Below are positions 8,955 through 17,331 of a stretch of DNA of 64,000 nucleotides, one piece after another. Source of the DNA: Roseiarcus sp963742305 (GTDB lineage: Bacteria > Pseudomonadota > Alphaproteobacteria > Rhizobiales > Beijerinckiaceae); contig CAVULN010000042.1 in the NCBI GenBank assembly GCA_963742305.1, positions 1 through 64,000 of the forward strand, read 5' to 3'. The notes beneath the pieces are model-generated. The model ran no database searches. It was not told where the DNA came from and saw only the letters and a list, made by a program, of their open reading frames with translations. The position numbers and the translations under genes are program-made. Position 1 is the first letter of the stretch; the number at the start of each line of letters is the position of its first letter.

Positions 8955-9412
8955 GCCTGCGGGTCTCGATCTGGACCGACGGGGCCTGTTCCGGCAATCC
9001 CGGCCCGGGCGGCTGGGGCGCCGTCCTGCGCTATGGCGCGCATGAAAAGGAGCTGAGAGGGGGCGAGAAGCTCACCACCAACAACCGCATGGAGCTTACC
9101 GCGGCGATCCGGGCGCTCGAATTCCTGAACCGGCCCTCCGAGGTGATCCTGCATACGGATTCTCAATATCTGCTTGGCGGCGTCACCGACTGGATCAACG
9201 GCTGGAAGCGGAACGGCTGGCGCAATGCGGCGAAAAAGCCGGTCAAGAACGAGGACCTCTGGCGGCGCCTCGACGCGGCGCGCGAGCGCCATACTGTCGA
9301 GTGGCGCTGGGTCAAGGGCCACGCGGACGACGAATTGAACGCCCGCGCCGATGAGCTCGCCCGCGAGGGCATGGCTCCCTACGTGGCGGCGCTGGAGCTT
9401 GGCGGCCGGTGA
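8951..9412 (+). CDS. rnhA: Ribonuclease HI
   Basis: 153 residues from GTG 8951, overlapping the thrB stop. It cleaves RNA in RNA-DNA hybrids. The four-residue acidic site is intact: Asp in IWTDGACSGNPGPGGWG, Glu in NNRMELTAAI, Asp in LHTDSQYL and Asp in KGHADDELNARAD. The basic handle WKRNGWRNAAKKPVKN is also present. It is most likely co-transcribed with thrB. Confidence 0.95.
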   Translation: MSLRVSIWTDGACSGNPGPGGWGAVLRYGAHEKELRGGEKLTTNNRMELTAAIRALEFLNRPSEVILHTDSQYLLGGVTDWINGWKRNGWRNAAKKPVKNEDLWRRLDAARERHTVEWRWVKGHADDELNARADELAREGMAPYVAALELGGR

Positions 9413-9427
9413 CTGGCCGGCGCGGGC

Positions 9428-9469
9428 CCTCCGAAGCGCGACCGGCCGTTTCGCTTTGCGCCTCGGAGG
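9428..9469 (+). terminator. Hairpin after rnhA
   Basis: Arms CCTCCGA (9428-9434) and TCGGAGG (9463-9469) begin 16 bases after the rnhA stop, with a further GCGC/GCGC pairing inside. No U-tract follows, so this is a structural candidate rather than a canonical intrinsic terminator. Confidence 0.35.
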
Positions 9470-9520
9470 CTCAAAAAGCGGGCAAAAACGAACCTTTCAT
9501 TTCGCCAGGCGAAACCGAAT

Positions 9521-9680
9521 CGTTTCGCGCGGCATGGCGTAAGTCATTGAAATCCTTATGCACGCCGAATCAGGCGTTTCGCGGGATTGTTTGTTTTCAA
9601 AGGCCTAGCCCGGTTTTCGTTTCGCCATTTTCACGGGGGCGGTTGTTTTCAATGACTTCGATCCAATCTTTTCGTTTCGC
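9521..9680. repeat. Four CGTTTCGC motifs with nested direct and inverted repeats
   Basis: CGTTTCGC occurs at 9521, 9575, 9619 and 9673, with start-to-start spacing of 54, 44 and 54. TTGTTTTCAA occurs twice (9591-9600, 9643-9652). AAGTCATTGAAA at 9541-9552 is the exact inverse of TTTCAATGACTT at 9647-9658. Function is unknown. Confidence 0.5.
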
Positions 9681-10013
9681 TGCGCACCCTCCAAAGCCCC
9701 TCCTCCTTGGACCCCACGCCCAAGAGGCGCCGAAAGGCGCGTCTCGAAAAGCCCGCAATTCTCTATCTCAGAAATAGTGCCATCACCTTTCCAATTGGTC
9801 AAGCCCACGTTTTGCGAGAGCTGCGATGCCGAAACGCAAAGATTGGGACTTGCCAATAGCTTGGGACAATCTCCGGATCTGTTGGTTTCGCGCCGCCGCC
9901 AAGCGGAAGCCGCGTCCGGCATCTTCTTCGCGAGCCGCGTCCTCCATCCGAGCCGCTCTCGCCTCCCGCGCCCGGCCCGAGCCGGGCGCCGGGCCGTCCG
10001 AACCGGCCTGGAC

Positions 10014-10080
10014 TTCCTTCGATCTCGTGGGATCTTGATCCGGAAACCGGCGCCTCGTTTTCGCCAATTCCGCTTTCAGG
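10014..10080 (+). repeat. Dispersed repeat, copy A
   Basis: From TTCCTTCGATCTCGTGGGAT through a CCGGAAACCGG core to CGCTTTCAGG. It aligns with 29104-29168 at roughly three positions in four, including the same order of sub-blocks. Both copies are intergenic. It resembles the short interspersed repeats with a CCGGAAACCGG core that I associate with rhizobial genomes, but I have no name for it. Confidence 0.5.
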
Positions 10081-10375
10081 ATGACGCCGCTCCGGTTGCG
10101 TCCGGTCGGGAAATGCTTGGGCCTTTGATTTAACGTTGACATACTTCCGTAAGTCTATTTTAGTCGGCATCGTTCCGCCGCCAGATGGCGGGAGGCGTCT
10201 GGTTAGACTAACTTGCGCGGCGAAAATCGCTCTCGAAACGGAAGCCGGCCGGCTTTCACCGCATCCCCGGTGGTTTTTAAGTTAAAGCCTTTACTCGCCG
10301 ATTACGAATTGTTGATAGTGCGTGGATGAAGACGCCCTGCGGCGCCGGACGCCCTTAAATACTAGCGGATGTACT

Positions 10376-10666
10376 ATGCAGAGAATTCTCGTAGGAGTTG
10401 TATCCGCGGCCGATTTTCAGCGCGCCCGGAGGCATATTCCGGAATTGTCGACCTACAGCGGCTATGACGACTGGCTCGACAGCCGCTACGGGCGTTTCAT
10501 GGGGCTTTCGATCGGCGGCGCCGAGGCAAGCCTCGAGACGGTCGCTCTCGACGGTTTTCTGGATTGGTGCCAGGGGCGCGGCATGCGTCCGAGCGAGACC
10601 GCGCTCGACGCTTACGCCCAATTCTCCGAGGCGCGCCCAGGCCGCGAACCCCTTTCGGCGGCGTAG
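10376..10666 (+). CDS. Conserved hypothetical protein (96 aa)
   Basis: A short soluble protein from ATG 10376. The pattern SAADFQRARRHIPELSTYSGY, DDWLDSR and LDGFLDWC is one I recognise from a conserved, unnamed family in Hyphomicrobiales. No motif suggests an activity. An upstream in-frame GTG at 10322 would add 18 poorly conserved residues, so the ATG is preferred. The AT-rich sequence in the preceding 200 bases probably carries its promoter. It converges on the FeeM-like gene. Confidence 0.7.
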   Translation: MQRILVGVVSAADFQRARRHIPELSTYSGYDDWLDSRYGRFMGLSIGGAEASLETVALDGFLDWCQGRGMRPSETALDAYAQFSEARPGREPLSAA

Positions 10667-10787
10667 GGCGGATCGCCTCTCTTCACTCGCCGCAAACCGC
10701 GAGACGCCGTCCTTTGGCGCTCTCACGGGCGAGGAATCGATCCCCCAGCGCCGGAAGGAGACGCGGCAGGACGCTCCGCGTGCAAAC

Positions 10788-11555
10788 TCAAAATGCAACT
10801 TGGTCCAGACCGCCGCCCGCGTCCTCGTGGAGCCCTCCACGGCGGGAACCGCGCCCGCCCGGCCCGAACAGCGCTTCCCGTTCCGCCCGATCGGATTTGA
10901 AGAAGGGATAGCGCAATTCGATGAACTGCCGCGCGAGGCGGTAGTCGGCGCCGACGCAGGCAAGCTTGGCCGTCAGACCCGGATAGTCGCGGGGCTGGCG
11001 CCATATCGTTGCGCCGAACGCGCGCCGGTAGAAGGCGATGTGCTCGGCGCGCGGGGTGCCGACGGCGCAATCGGCGTCGAAATGCTCCGCCGCCATGAAG
11101 GCCGGGCGCATAATGATATAGGCCAGTTCCGGATGAGCGCTGGATAGCGTGAGCCGCGCCGCGAGACGGGTGAACTCGGCGACCACTTCCCCGGCCGCGA
11201 GCCTGGGCGCGAGAACGTCGGCGAAGACCTGGAGACCGGGAAGGATCGCGGTGTCGCCGGCGCCGATATTGACCCTGACGGTGCCCGCGAGCTCGCCGTC
11301 GAGATACGTGTTCGAGATCCAGGCGTTGGGCGCGTCGTCGTATCGCGGGTCGTAAAGCCGGTCGCCGTCGCTGCGCTGCAAGAACCCGATTCTCTGATAG
11401 GCGTCGAATCGCAGGCGAAAGGCCGCTTCGCGGTCGGCCGGCGTCTTCGCGACCCGGTGCTCGACCCTCTCCAGGAGACCCAGAACACGATCCGAAAACG
11501 ACTGCGGAGCGCTTTCCGTAGCTCCACCCATCGAACCCCTGCCCACCGTCGTCAT
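10788..11555 (-). CDS. FeeM-like N-acyl amino acid synthase domain protein
   Basis: A 255-residue GNAT-fold protein resembling FeeM and acyl-homoserine lactone synthase relatives. These transfer an acyl chain from acyl-ACP to an amino acid. Core signatures visible are FRLRFDAYQRIGFL near residue 47, YDPRYDDAPNAWI, a beta strand with GTVRVNIGAG, EFTRLAA in the middle, and PRAEHIAFYRRAFGATIW. I recognise this arrangement but cannot assign substrate. It starts at ATG 11555 and diverges from the GGDEF/EAL gene across a 329-base spacer. The C-terminal 35 residues are Gly/Arg-rich and atypical. Confidence 0.65.
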   Translation of the reverse strand: MTTVGRGSMGGATESAPQSFSDRVLGLLERVEHRVAKTPADREAAFRLRFDAYQRIGFLQRSDGDRLYDPRYDDAPNAWISNTYLDGELAGTVRVNIGAGDTAILPGLQVFADVLAPRLAAGEVVAEFTRLAARLTLSSAHPELAYIIMRPAFMAAEHFDADCAVGTPRAEHIAFYRRAFGATIWRQPRDYPGLTAKLACVGADYRLARQFIELRYPFFKSDRAEREALFGPGGRGSRRGGLHEDAGGGLDQVAF

Positions 11556-11884
11556 GTCCGCAAGTTAACAAAACATGAAGAAATGTAAATCTCCCGCGTA
11601 CAATTTCCGAGGGCGCCAGTTAATTTTCTCGCGGCGCGCGTGTAGGGGCCGCCCCGAACGCCTGAGCCCTGGACCGGCTGCGGCAGGTCCGGCCTTCAGG
11701 CCCGACGATGACGCCCGAGAAGCGCGGCGGCGAAAGGCCGACAACAGGACATGCTTATAAGAGAGACGCCAATTCGATCCTTTTCCCTCAGGATTTCAAA
11801 GGGCCGTTCTTACGCCCGGTTAAGGGACTTTTTAATTGTCCAAGCCGACACTGGCGTCCAGTTTCTCCAATTCGGCTTTTTTTC
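11556..11884. other. Divergent spacer between the FeeM-like and GGDEF/EAL genes
   Basis: 329 bases with no convincing gene. AT-rich stretches lie close to the FeeM-like start (11568-11590) and before the GGDEF/EAL start (11740-11885), consistent with two outward promoters. I see no clear operator palindrome. Confidence 0.5.
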
Positions 11885-14194
11885 ATGGGCGAAGCCCGAC
11901 GGAGCGATCCTTCCGCGTCAACGGGAGAGCTGCCTGACGCGATCTACATCGGATTCGTCGACGGCCTTCTCGTCGACGTCGTTCCGGTCGTGCTTTTGTC
12001 CGCGGTCGCGGTCGCGGTCGGCGAGCTTGCCTCGGCGATCGCGGCGAAGAGCCTCATCCTGGCGATCACCGCCCCGGCCCAGCTCCTGATCGCCGCGGTT
12101 CGCCTGCACCTGGCCAGGCAGCACGCGAGAAGCGTCCCCAGCCCAACCGTCGAAATCGCCCGCATGCGGGAGCGAATCTTCTCGGCCGGCGCTCTCGTCA
12201 GCCTGACCGCGCTGTCGTCCTGGACCCTGCTCGCCTTCTGCGTCACCGACAACAATTTCGCCCATTTCACCGGCGTGTCGATGACGATCGCCTATGCGTT
12301 CAGCCTGATGTCGCGCAGCTACGCGACCTACCGCGGCGTCAATGGGCAGCTTCTGGGCGCCTTCGTTCCGCTCTCCGCGGCGATGATCGTCGCGGGCGGC
12401 TGGTATCCCCTGGGGATCGTCGCGGGAATCGGCCCGCTCGTCCTCTATATGAAGTCTTACGCGGAGCGCCTCAGGGCCAACTTCATGGCGGTGGTGGCGG
12501 CGCAGCAGCAGGCCGAGATGCTCGCCGCGCGCCTCGACATGGCGCTCAACAACATGTCGCACGGCCTTTGCATGCTCAACCCGCAAGGCCGTCTGGTCCT
12601 GACCAACGACCAGGCGCTCAAGATGTTCAACCTCAGCCCCGACGACGCTCCCGTCGGCGCGCATGTCAAATCGGCCCTGGGCAAGCTGGTCGAGAGCGGC
12701 GTCATCTCCGAGCCGCAATTCGCTTATCTCGTCTCCGTTCTGGCCAGCGGCGCCGCCGCCGGCGCCGATTTTGTCATTCCGCTCGAAACGCTCGACGACC
12801 GGGCCTTCGAAATCACCGTCCATCGCATGGTCAGCGAAGGCACCGTCCTCGTTATCCAGGACGTCACCGAGCGCCGCAACGCGCAGGCGGAGATCAACCG
12901 GATGGCGCGCTTCGACTCGGTCACCGAACTGCCCAATCGCCGGTGTTTCGAGGAACAGCTCGCGCTCGCCCTCCGCCGCGACGGCGCGGTCAGCCACGGG
13001 CTGACGGTGATGTTCCTCGATCTCGACGACTTCAAGCAGGTCAACGACAGCCTTGGCCACCGCACCGGCGACAAGCTCCTGGTCGAGATCGCGAGCCGGC
13101 TCAGCGCCCTCATCGGCCCGGGCGACCTGGTCGCGCGCTGGGGCGGCGACGAATTCGTCATCCTTCATCATCACGCGCCCGGGCAATTGCAGACCCACGA
13201 CCTCGCCAAGCGGATCATCGACGAGATCAACCGCGCCGTGGTCATCGACGGCAGCGAGGTGATCGTCGGCGCAAGCATCGGCAGCGCCTCGGCGCCGCAG
13301 GACGGCGCGAGTCCGGACGCCCTGCTGTCGAAGGCGGATATCGCGCTCTACGCCGCCAAGGCCGACGGACGGCGCGTCTGGCGGGCGTTCGAGCAGGAGA
13401 TGGACGCCAAGATCCAGATCCGCCGGCTGATCGAACTCGAATTGCGCGCCGCCGTCGCCACCGACGCGATCGAGGTCTATTTCCAGCCGATCGTCTCGGT
13501 CGCGACCAGACGGATCGTCGGCTTCGAGGCGCTGGCGCGCTGGCGCAGCGCCCTGCTCGGGCCCGTCTCGCCGGCCGAATTCATCCCGATCGTCGAGGAA
13601 ATCGGGCTCATGGAGGAGATGGGCGCGGCGATGCTGAGACGCGCCTGCATGGCCTGCGCCGGATGGCCCGAGGAGGTGAGCGTGTCGGTCAACCTGTCGT
13701 CGACCCAGTTCCGCGGCGGCAATCTCGAAAAGACGATCTTCAGCGCGCTGGCCGCCGCCAACCTCGCCCCCGAGCGGCTGGACCTCGAAATCACGGAGTC
13801 GATCCTGCTCGAGGATCGGGGCGACACCCGCCGCACGCTGCAGGCGTTGCGCGCCCGCGGGCTGCGCGTCTCGCTCGACGATTTCGGCACCGGGTATTCG
13901 AGCCTGAGCTACCTGCTCAGCTTCCCGCTCGACCGGATCAAGATCGATCGCTCGTTCACCATGGGGCTCGGCATCCAGGAACGCGCGTCCGTGCTGGTCG
14001 AAGGCGTTTCCGCCATGAGCCGCAGGCTCGGCATGTCGGTCTTGATCGAAGGGGTCGAGACGGCGAAGCAGCTGAGAATGATCGAGACCCTGGGCACGAT
14101 CGCCGAGGCGCAGGGCTACCTGTTCAGCCGCCCGGTGCCGGAACGGGACGTGGCCGGCCTGCTCCAGCGCGATTTCCGGGTTCAGGCGGCGTAG
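11885..14194 (+). CDS. Membrane-bound diguanylate cyclase/phosphodiesterase (PAS-GGDEF-EAL)
   Basis: 769 residues from ATG 11885; the frame is open further upstream but that extension looks non-native. Residues about 20-190 form five or six hydrophobic segments, a membrane sensor of MASE-like type. A PAS-like domain follows (around DMALNNMSHGLCMLNPQGRLVLTN). The cyclase motif RWGGDEF is intact at 420-424, but no RxxD inhibitory site precedes it. The EAL domain has EALARW (548-550), EITES, DDFGTGYSSLSYL, KIDRSF and EGVET, so the phosphodiesterase side looks active. It should set local cyclic di-GMP in response to a membrane signal. It is divergent from the FeeM-like gene and convergent with tlpA. 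Confidence 0.9.
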   Translation: MGEARRSDPSASTGELPDAIYIGFVDGLLVDVVPVVLLSAVAVAVGELASAIAAKSLILAITAPAQLLIAAVRLHLARQHARSVPSPTVEIARMRERIFSAGALVSLTALSSWTLLAFCVTDNNFAHFTGVSMTIAYAFSLMSRSYATYRGVNGQLLGAFVPLSAAMIVAGGWYPLGIVAGIGPLVLYMKSYAERLRANFMAVVAAQQQAEMLAARLDMALNNMSHGLCMLNPQGRLVLTNDQALKMFNLSPDDAPVGAHVKSALGKLVESGVISEPQFAYLVSVLASGAAAGADFVIPLETLDDRAFEITVHRMVSEGTVLVIQDVTERRNAQAEINRMARFDSVTELPNRRCFEEQLALALRRDGAVSHGLTVMFLDLDDFKQVNDSLGHRTGDKLLVEIASRLSALIGPGDLVARWGGDEFVILHHHAPGQLQTHDLAKRIIDEINRAVVIDGSEVIVGASIGSASAPQDGASPDALLSKADIALYAAKADGRRVWRAFEQEMDAKIQIRRLIELELRAAVATDAIEVYFQPIVSVATRRIVGFEALARWRSALLGPVSPAEFIPIVEEIGLMEEMGAAMLRRACMACAGWPEEVSVSVNLSSTQFRGGNLEKTIFSALAAANLAPERLDLEITESILLEDRGDTRRTLQALRARGLRVSLDDFGTGYSSLSYLLSFPLDRIKIDRSFTMGLGIQERASVLVEGVSAMSRRLGMSVLIEGVETAKQLRMIETLGTIAEAQGYLFSRPVPERDVAGLLQRDFRVQAA

Positions 14195-14208
14195 GGCTCA
14201 AGCTTTAC

Positions 14209-14862
14209 CTACCCGCCCTTCAGCGCCGCGACCAGGGCCTGCGCGTCGGCCGAATCCCATTTGGCCCCGCCTTCGACGGACGCGAGTTCGCAGCCGTCCT
14301 TGTCGATCACCAGGGTCACCGGCAGGCCGAGCGCCTTGCCGTCCTTGCGCATGGTTTCGAAGACGTCGCCGCTCGGATCGGCGTAGCGGGTCAGCGTCTT
14401 GACGCCGATGCTGTCCAGGAAGGCGCCGCGCTTCTCGAGCCGCGCGGTGTCGACATTGACCGCCACCACCTCGAACTGAGGCCCGCCCTTGGCCGCCTGA
14501 AGGCGGTCGAGCGCCGGCATTTCCGCCCGGCAGGGGGCGCACCAGGTCGCCCACAGGTTGAGCAGCACCGCCCGGCCGTGAAAATCGGCGAGCGTCGCCT
14601 TTGCGCCGTCGGGGCGCTCGAAGGCGAAGGACGGGGGCCGGCGGGGCTCGCTCGCGACCTGCAGGGCGGCGAGGTCGCCCCTGGCCAGCGGCTTGAGCGT
14701 CGCCGCGAGTCTGGCGGAATCCGCCGGACAGTCGCCGCCGGCCTTGCCGGCCGGCTGAAGCGTCCCGTATAGGACGGCTCCAGCCGCCGCCGCCGCGACA
14801 AACGCCCCGACAACGGGCGCAAGAATGCGCCGCCGGCGGGGCCCACTATCGATTTTCGTCAT
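14209..14862 (-). CDS. tlpA: TlpA-like membrane-anchored thiol:disulfide oxidoreductase
   Basis: 217 residues with an N-terminal anchor (about residues 13-33, Ala-rich) and a periplasmic thioredoxin fold. The active-site pair is Cys108 and Cys111 in WATWCAPCRAEMP, and the cis-proline is in LGLPVTLVIDKDG. TlpA-type proteins reduce disulfides, for example in cytochrome oxidase maturation. It is divergent from argH, separated by 27 bases between start codons, an arrangement frequent in Hyphomicrobiales. Confidence 0.85.
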   Translation of the reverse strand: MTKIDSGPRRRRILAPVVGAFVAAAAAGAVLYGTLQPAGKAGGDCPADSARLAATLKPLARGDLAALQVASEPRRPPSFAFERPDGAKATLADFHGRAVLLNLWATWCAPCRAEMPALDRLQAAKGGPQFEVVAVNVDTARLEKRGAFLDSIGVKTLTRYADPSGDVFETMRKDGKALGLPVTLVIDKDGCELASVEGGAKWDSADAQALVAALKGG

Positions 14863-14889
14863 GTCCTCTTGTCATCCGAGACCACGCGC

Positions 14890-16275
14890 ATGAGCAACAC
14901 GATGTGGGGCGGCCGGTTCACCGGGCGCCCGGCCGAGGCGATGGAGGAGATCAACGCCTCGATCGACTTCGACCGCAAGCTCGCCGCCCAGGACATCGTA
15001 GGCTCCGAGGCCCATATCGCCATGCTCGCCGCCCAGGGCATCGTCCAAGCCGCCGACGCCGCGGCGATCATGAGCGGTCTCGCCCAAGTCAAAGGCGAAA
15101 TCGAGGCGGGAACGTTTTCGTTCAAGCGCGCGCTCGAGGACATCCATATGAACGTGGAGAGCAGGCTCGCCGAGATCGCCGGACCCGCCGCCGGACGGCT
15201 GCACACCGCGCGCTCGCGCAACGACCAGGTCGCCCTCGATTTCCGCCTCTGGGTGCGCGACGCGATCGACGGCGTGCTCGCCCAGATCGTCCTTTTGCAG
15301 CGGATTCTGGCGACCCGGGCGCTCGAATGGGCGGGCCTGGTCATGCCCGGCTTCACCCATCTGCAATCGGCGCAGCCGGTCACGTTCGGCCATCATCTCA
15401 TGGCTTATGTCGAGATGCTGGCCCGCGACGCCGGCCGCTTCAGGGACGCCCGACGCCGCCTCAACGAATGTCCGCTGGGCGCGGCCGCGCTCGCCGGAAC
15501 CTCGTTCCCGATCGACCGCGAGATGACCGCCAGGGCGCTCGGTTTCGACCGGCCGACCGCCAATTCGCTCGACAGCGTCGCCGACCGCGACTTCGCGCTC
15601 GAGGCGCTCTCGGCCGCGGCGATCACCGCTGCGCATCTCTCCCGTTTCGCCGAGGAGATCGTGCTGTGGACGACGCCGCAGTTCGGGTTCGTGAGCCTCT
15701 CGGACGCTTTCACCACCGGCTCGTCGATCATGCCGCAGAAGCGCAATCCCGACGCGGCGGAGCTGGTGCGCGGCAAGACGGGGCGCATCTTCGGCGCGCT
15801 GATCGGGCTGCTCGCGGTGATGAAGGGCCTGCCGCTCGCCTATTCCAAGGACATGCAGGAGGACAAGGAAGGCGTGTTCGACGCGTTCCGGACGCTTGCG
15901 CTCGCGCTCGCCGCGATGACCGGGATGGTCGAAGACATGACGCCCGATCCCAAGCGGATGAAGGCCGCGGCCGGCGCTGGATACGCGACCGCGACCGACC
16001 TCGCCGACTGGCTCGTCAAGGCGCTGAAGATCCCGTTCCGCGAAGCCCACGCCATCACCGGGCGCATCGTCGCGCTCGCGGCGAAGCGAGGCGCAAGGCT
16101 CGAGAAGCTCACCCTCGAGGAGATGAGGAGCGTCGAGCCGCGCATCACGGGCGATGTGTTCGGCGTGCTCGGCGTCGAACGCTCGGTGAAGAGCCGCACC
16201 TCCTACGGCGGCACGGCGCCGGCCAATGTGCGCCACCAGGCGCGGGCATGGCTGAGAAGGCTCGGGACAGCGTGA
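14890..16275 (+). CDS. argH: Argininosuccinate lyase
   Basis: 461 residues. It cleaves argininosuccinate to arginine and fumarate, the last step of arginine synthesis. The N-terminus MSNTMWGGRFTG is diagnostic. HTARSRNDQVALDFRLW and the family signature TTGSSIMPQKRNPDAAE, with the catalytic serine loop, are intact. The ATG at 14890 is chosen; a TTG at 14869 would add 7 residues not expected in the family. It is divergent from tlpA and followed after 144 bases by a small exported protein gene. Confidence 0.95.
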   Translation: MSNTMWGGRFTGRPAEAMEEINASIDFDRKLAAQDIVGSEAHIAMLAAQGIVQAADAAAIMSGLAQVKGEIEAGTFSFKRALEDIHMNVESRLAEIAGPAAGRLHTARSRNDQVALDFRLWVRDAIDGVLAQIVLLQRILATRALEWAGLVMPGFTHLQSAQPVTFGHHLMAYVEMLARDAGRFRDARRRLNECPLGAAALAGTSFPIDREMTARALGFDRPTANSLDSVADRDFALEALSAAAITAAHLSRFAEEIVLWTTPQFGFVSLSDAFTTGSSIMPQKRNPDAAELVRGKTGRIFGALIGLLAVMKGLPLAYSKDMQEDKEGVFDAFRTLALALAAMTGMVEDMTPDPKRMKAAAGAGYATATDLADWLVKALKIPFREAHAITGRIVALAAKRGARLEKLTLEEMRSVEPRITGDVFGVLGVERSVKSRTSYGGTAPANVRHQARAWLRRLGTA

Positions 16276-16419
16276 AGGCGAGTGGCCCTGATCTGAGGGG
16301 CCGGCGCGCCAGGGCCTCGCGCGCCCGCTCCATCTCGATTAAAAGAAGGCCGCGCCGAGCGCCCATGTCAGGGCGAGCCGAGCGGTGACGCCCGCCGCGC
16401 CAACCGAAGGACATCCAGG

Positions 16420-16788
16420 ATGAGGCCGTTGACCTGCATCGCCGCGCTCGCCGCGGCTCTGCTCATGACGCATTCCGCCGTCGCCGCCTCGAAGGTCGCA
16501 AAGATTTGCGCGGCGGACATCAAGGCGCAGTGCGGAGACATGCTGAAGTCCGGCGGCAAGCCGCTCAAGGACTGCATGAAGACGCATTTCTCCGACCTGT
16601 CGGAGGACTGTCAGGTGGCGATCGTCCGCGCGGCTGCGGTCCGCAAGGCGTGCAAGCCCGACGCGAAGAAGCTCTGCGGGGACGTGAAGCCGGGCCGGGG
16701 CGCCATGGCGACATGCATGAAGGCGCATGCCGCGGACCTCAGCGACGCCTGCAAGGAGGCGATGGCCAAGGCGCAAGCGGGCAAGTAG
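16420..16788 (+). CDS. Exported cysteine-rich repeat protein
   Basis: 122 residues with a clean signal peptide ending near AVAA (residue 22). The mature part has two similar repeats of the Cys-rich (GLG1-like) type: AKICAADIKAQCGD then KDCMKTHFSDLSEDC, and KACKPDAKKLCGD then ATCMKAHAADLSDAC. That gives eight cysteines, four in each of two matching sets, probably forming disulfides in the periplasm. The molecular role of this family is not established. The start at ATG 16420 has AGGA right before it. Confidence 0.8.
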   Translation: MRPLTCIAALAAALLMTHSAVAASKVAKICAADIKAQCGDMLKSGGKPLKDCMKTHFSDLSEDCQVAIVRAAAVRKACKPDAKKLCGDVKPGRGAMATCMKAHAADLSDACKEAMAKAQAGK

Positions 16789-16964
16789 CGGAACGCAACT
16801 CTCGCCGGGTGGCGGATCGCGGCCCTGACTGAGCCAGACGGCGACCGGACGCGCGACGCGATGGCGAATGGCTTGCGATCGCCCTATACTGGGTTTTCCC
16901 GGCCGGTCGGGGCGTCAACAGGTCGGCGGCGCCCGTGAGCCCATCGCGGACAGGGAGCGCGTCC

Positions 16965-17210
16965 ATGAAGACCAACGCCGCTCGGTTTGCCGCCGGGCTC
17001 GCGCTCATGTCGGTCGGCGCGCCGGCGCCCGCCTCCGGCCAATATTTTCCGCCGCCCCTGATCATGGTGCCGCCGCCCGCGCAGGATTATAGCGCGCCGA
17101 AGCCGGTTCCCAGGTCGGGGCAGCCCTCGGAAAGGCAGAGGCCGCCAGCCGACACGCCCCCCCAGACAAGACGGGGGCATTATGAAGGCCGGACCTACGT
17201 CCCGGATTAG
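16965..17210 (+). CDS. Small exported proline-rich protein
   Basis: 81 residues from ATG 16965, with CAGGGAG upstream. Residues 1-23 look like a signal peptide (AGLALMSVGAPAPASG). The mature part is short, disordered and rich in Pro, Gln and Arg, with PPPLIMVPPPAQD, and ends in GHYEGRTYVPD. I know no function; similar short proteins occur widely in Hyphomicrobiales. A cell-envelope location is inferred from the signal only. Confidence 0.55.
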   Translation: MKTNAARFAAGLALMSVGAPAPASGQYFPPPLIMVPPPAQDYSAPKPVPRSGQPSERQRPPADTPPQTRRGHYEGRTYVPD

Positions 17211-17331
17211 AGCGGCGCTCTCCCGAATGGAATCGCCTTCGAGCCTGGGGTCACGCCCCGTGGCCCGGACGGCCAGCTCGCGCCGCAGGCGCCTTGCCGG
17301 CGCGTCGCGGGCCGGGGAGGACAAGGCGGCC

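Larger units (their letters stand above)
9413..10375. other. Long non-coding stretch with repeats
   Basis: Nearly 1 kb with no ORF I would accept. Several frames are open, but none has a convincing start, family resemblance or consistent codon use. It holds the rnhA hairpin, a set of CGTTTCGC motifs (9521-9680), a 12-base inverted repeat (9541-9552 with 9647-9658) and one copy of a 65-base dispersed repeat (10014-10080). From about 10130 to 10330 the sequence is distinctly more AT-rich and probably contains the promoter of the gene at 10376. The base composition and broken repeats suggest decayed mobile DNA. Confidence 0.5.

Noticed and set aside
9521..9680. CRISPR-like array
   Set aside because: The repeated unit is only 8 bases and unit lengths vary; no cas genes nearby.
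9409..10142. Several open frames in the gap after rnhA
   Set aside because: Overlap each other on both strands, lack starts with ribosome sites, and are built partly from repeats.
11918..13198. Long open frame on the minus strand inside the GGDEF/EAL gene
   Set aside because: Antisense shadow of GC-rich codons; no family sequence, low-complexity Arg/Asp/Glu/Gly content.
14872..16236. 454-codon frame antisense to argH
   Set aside because: Shadow of a clearly assigned gene; composition typical of antisense frames here.
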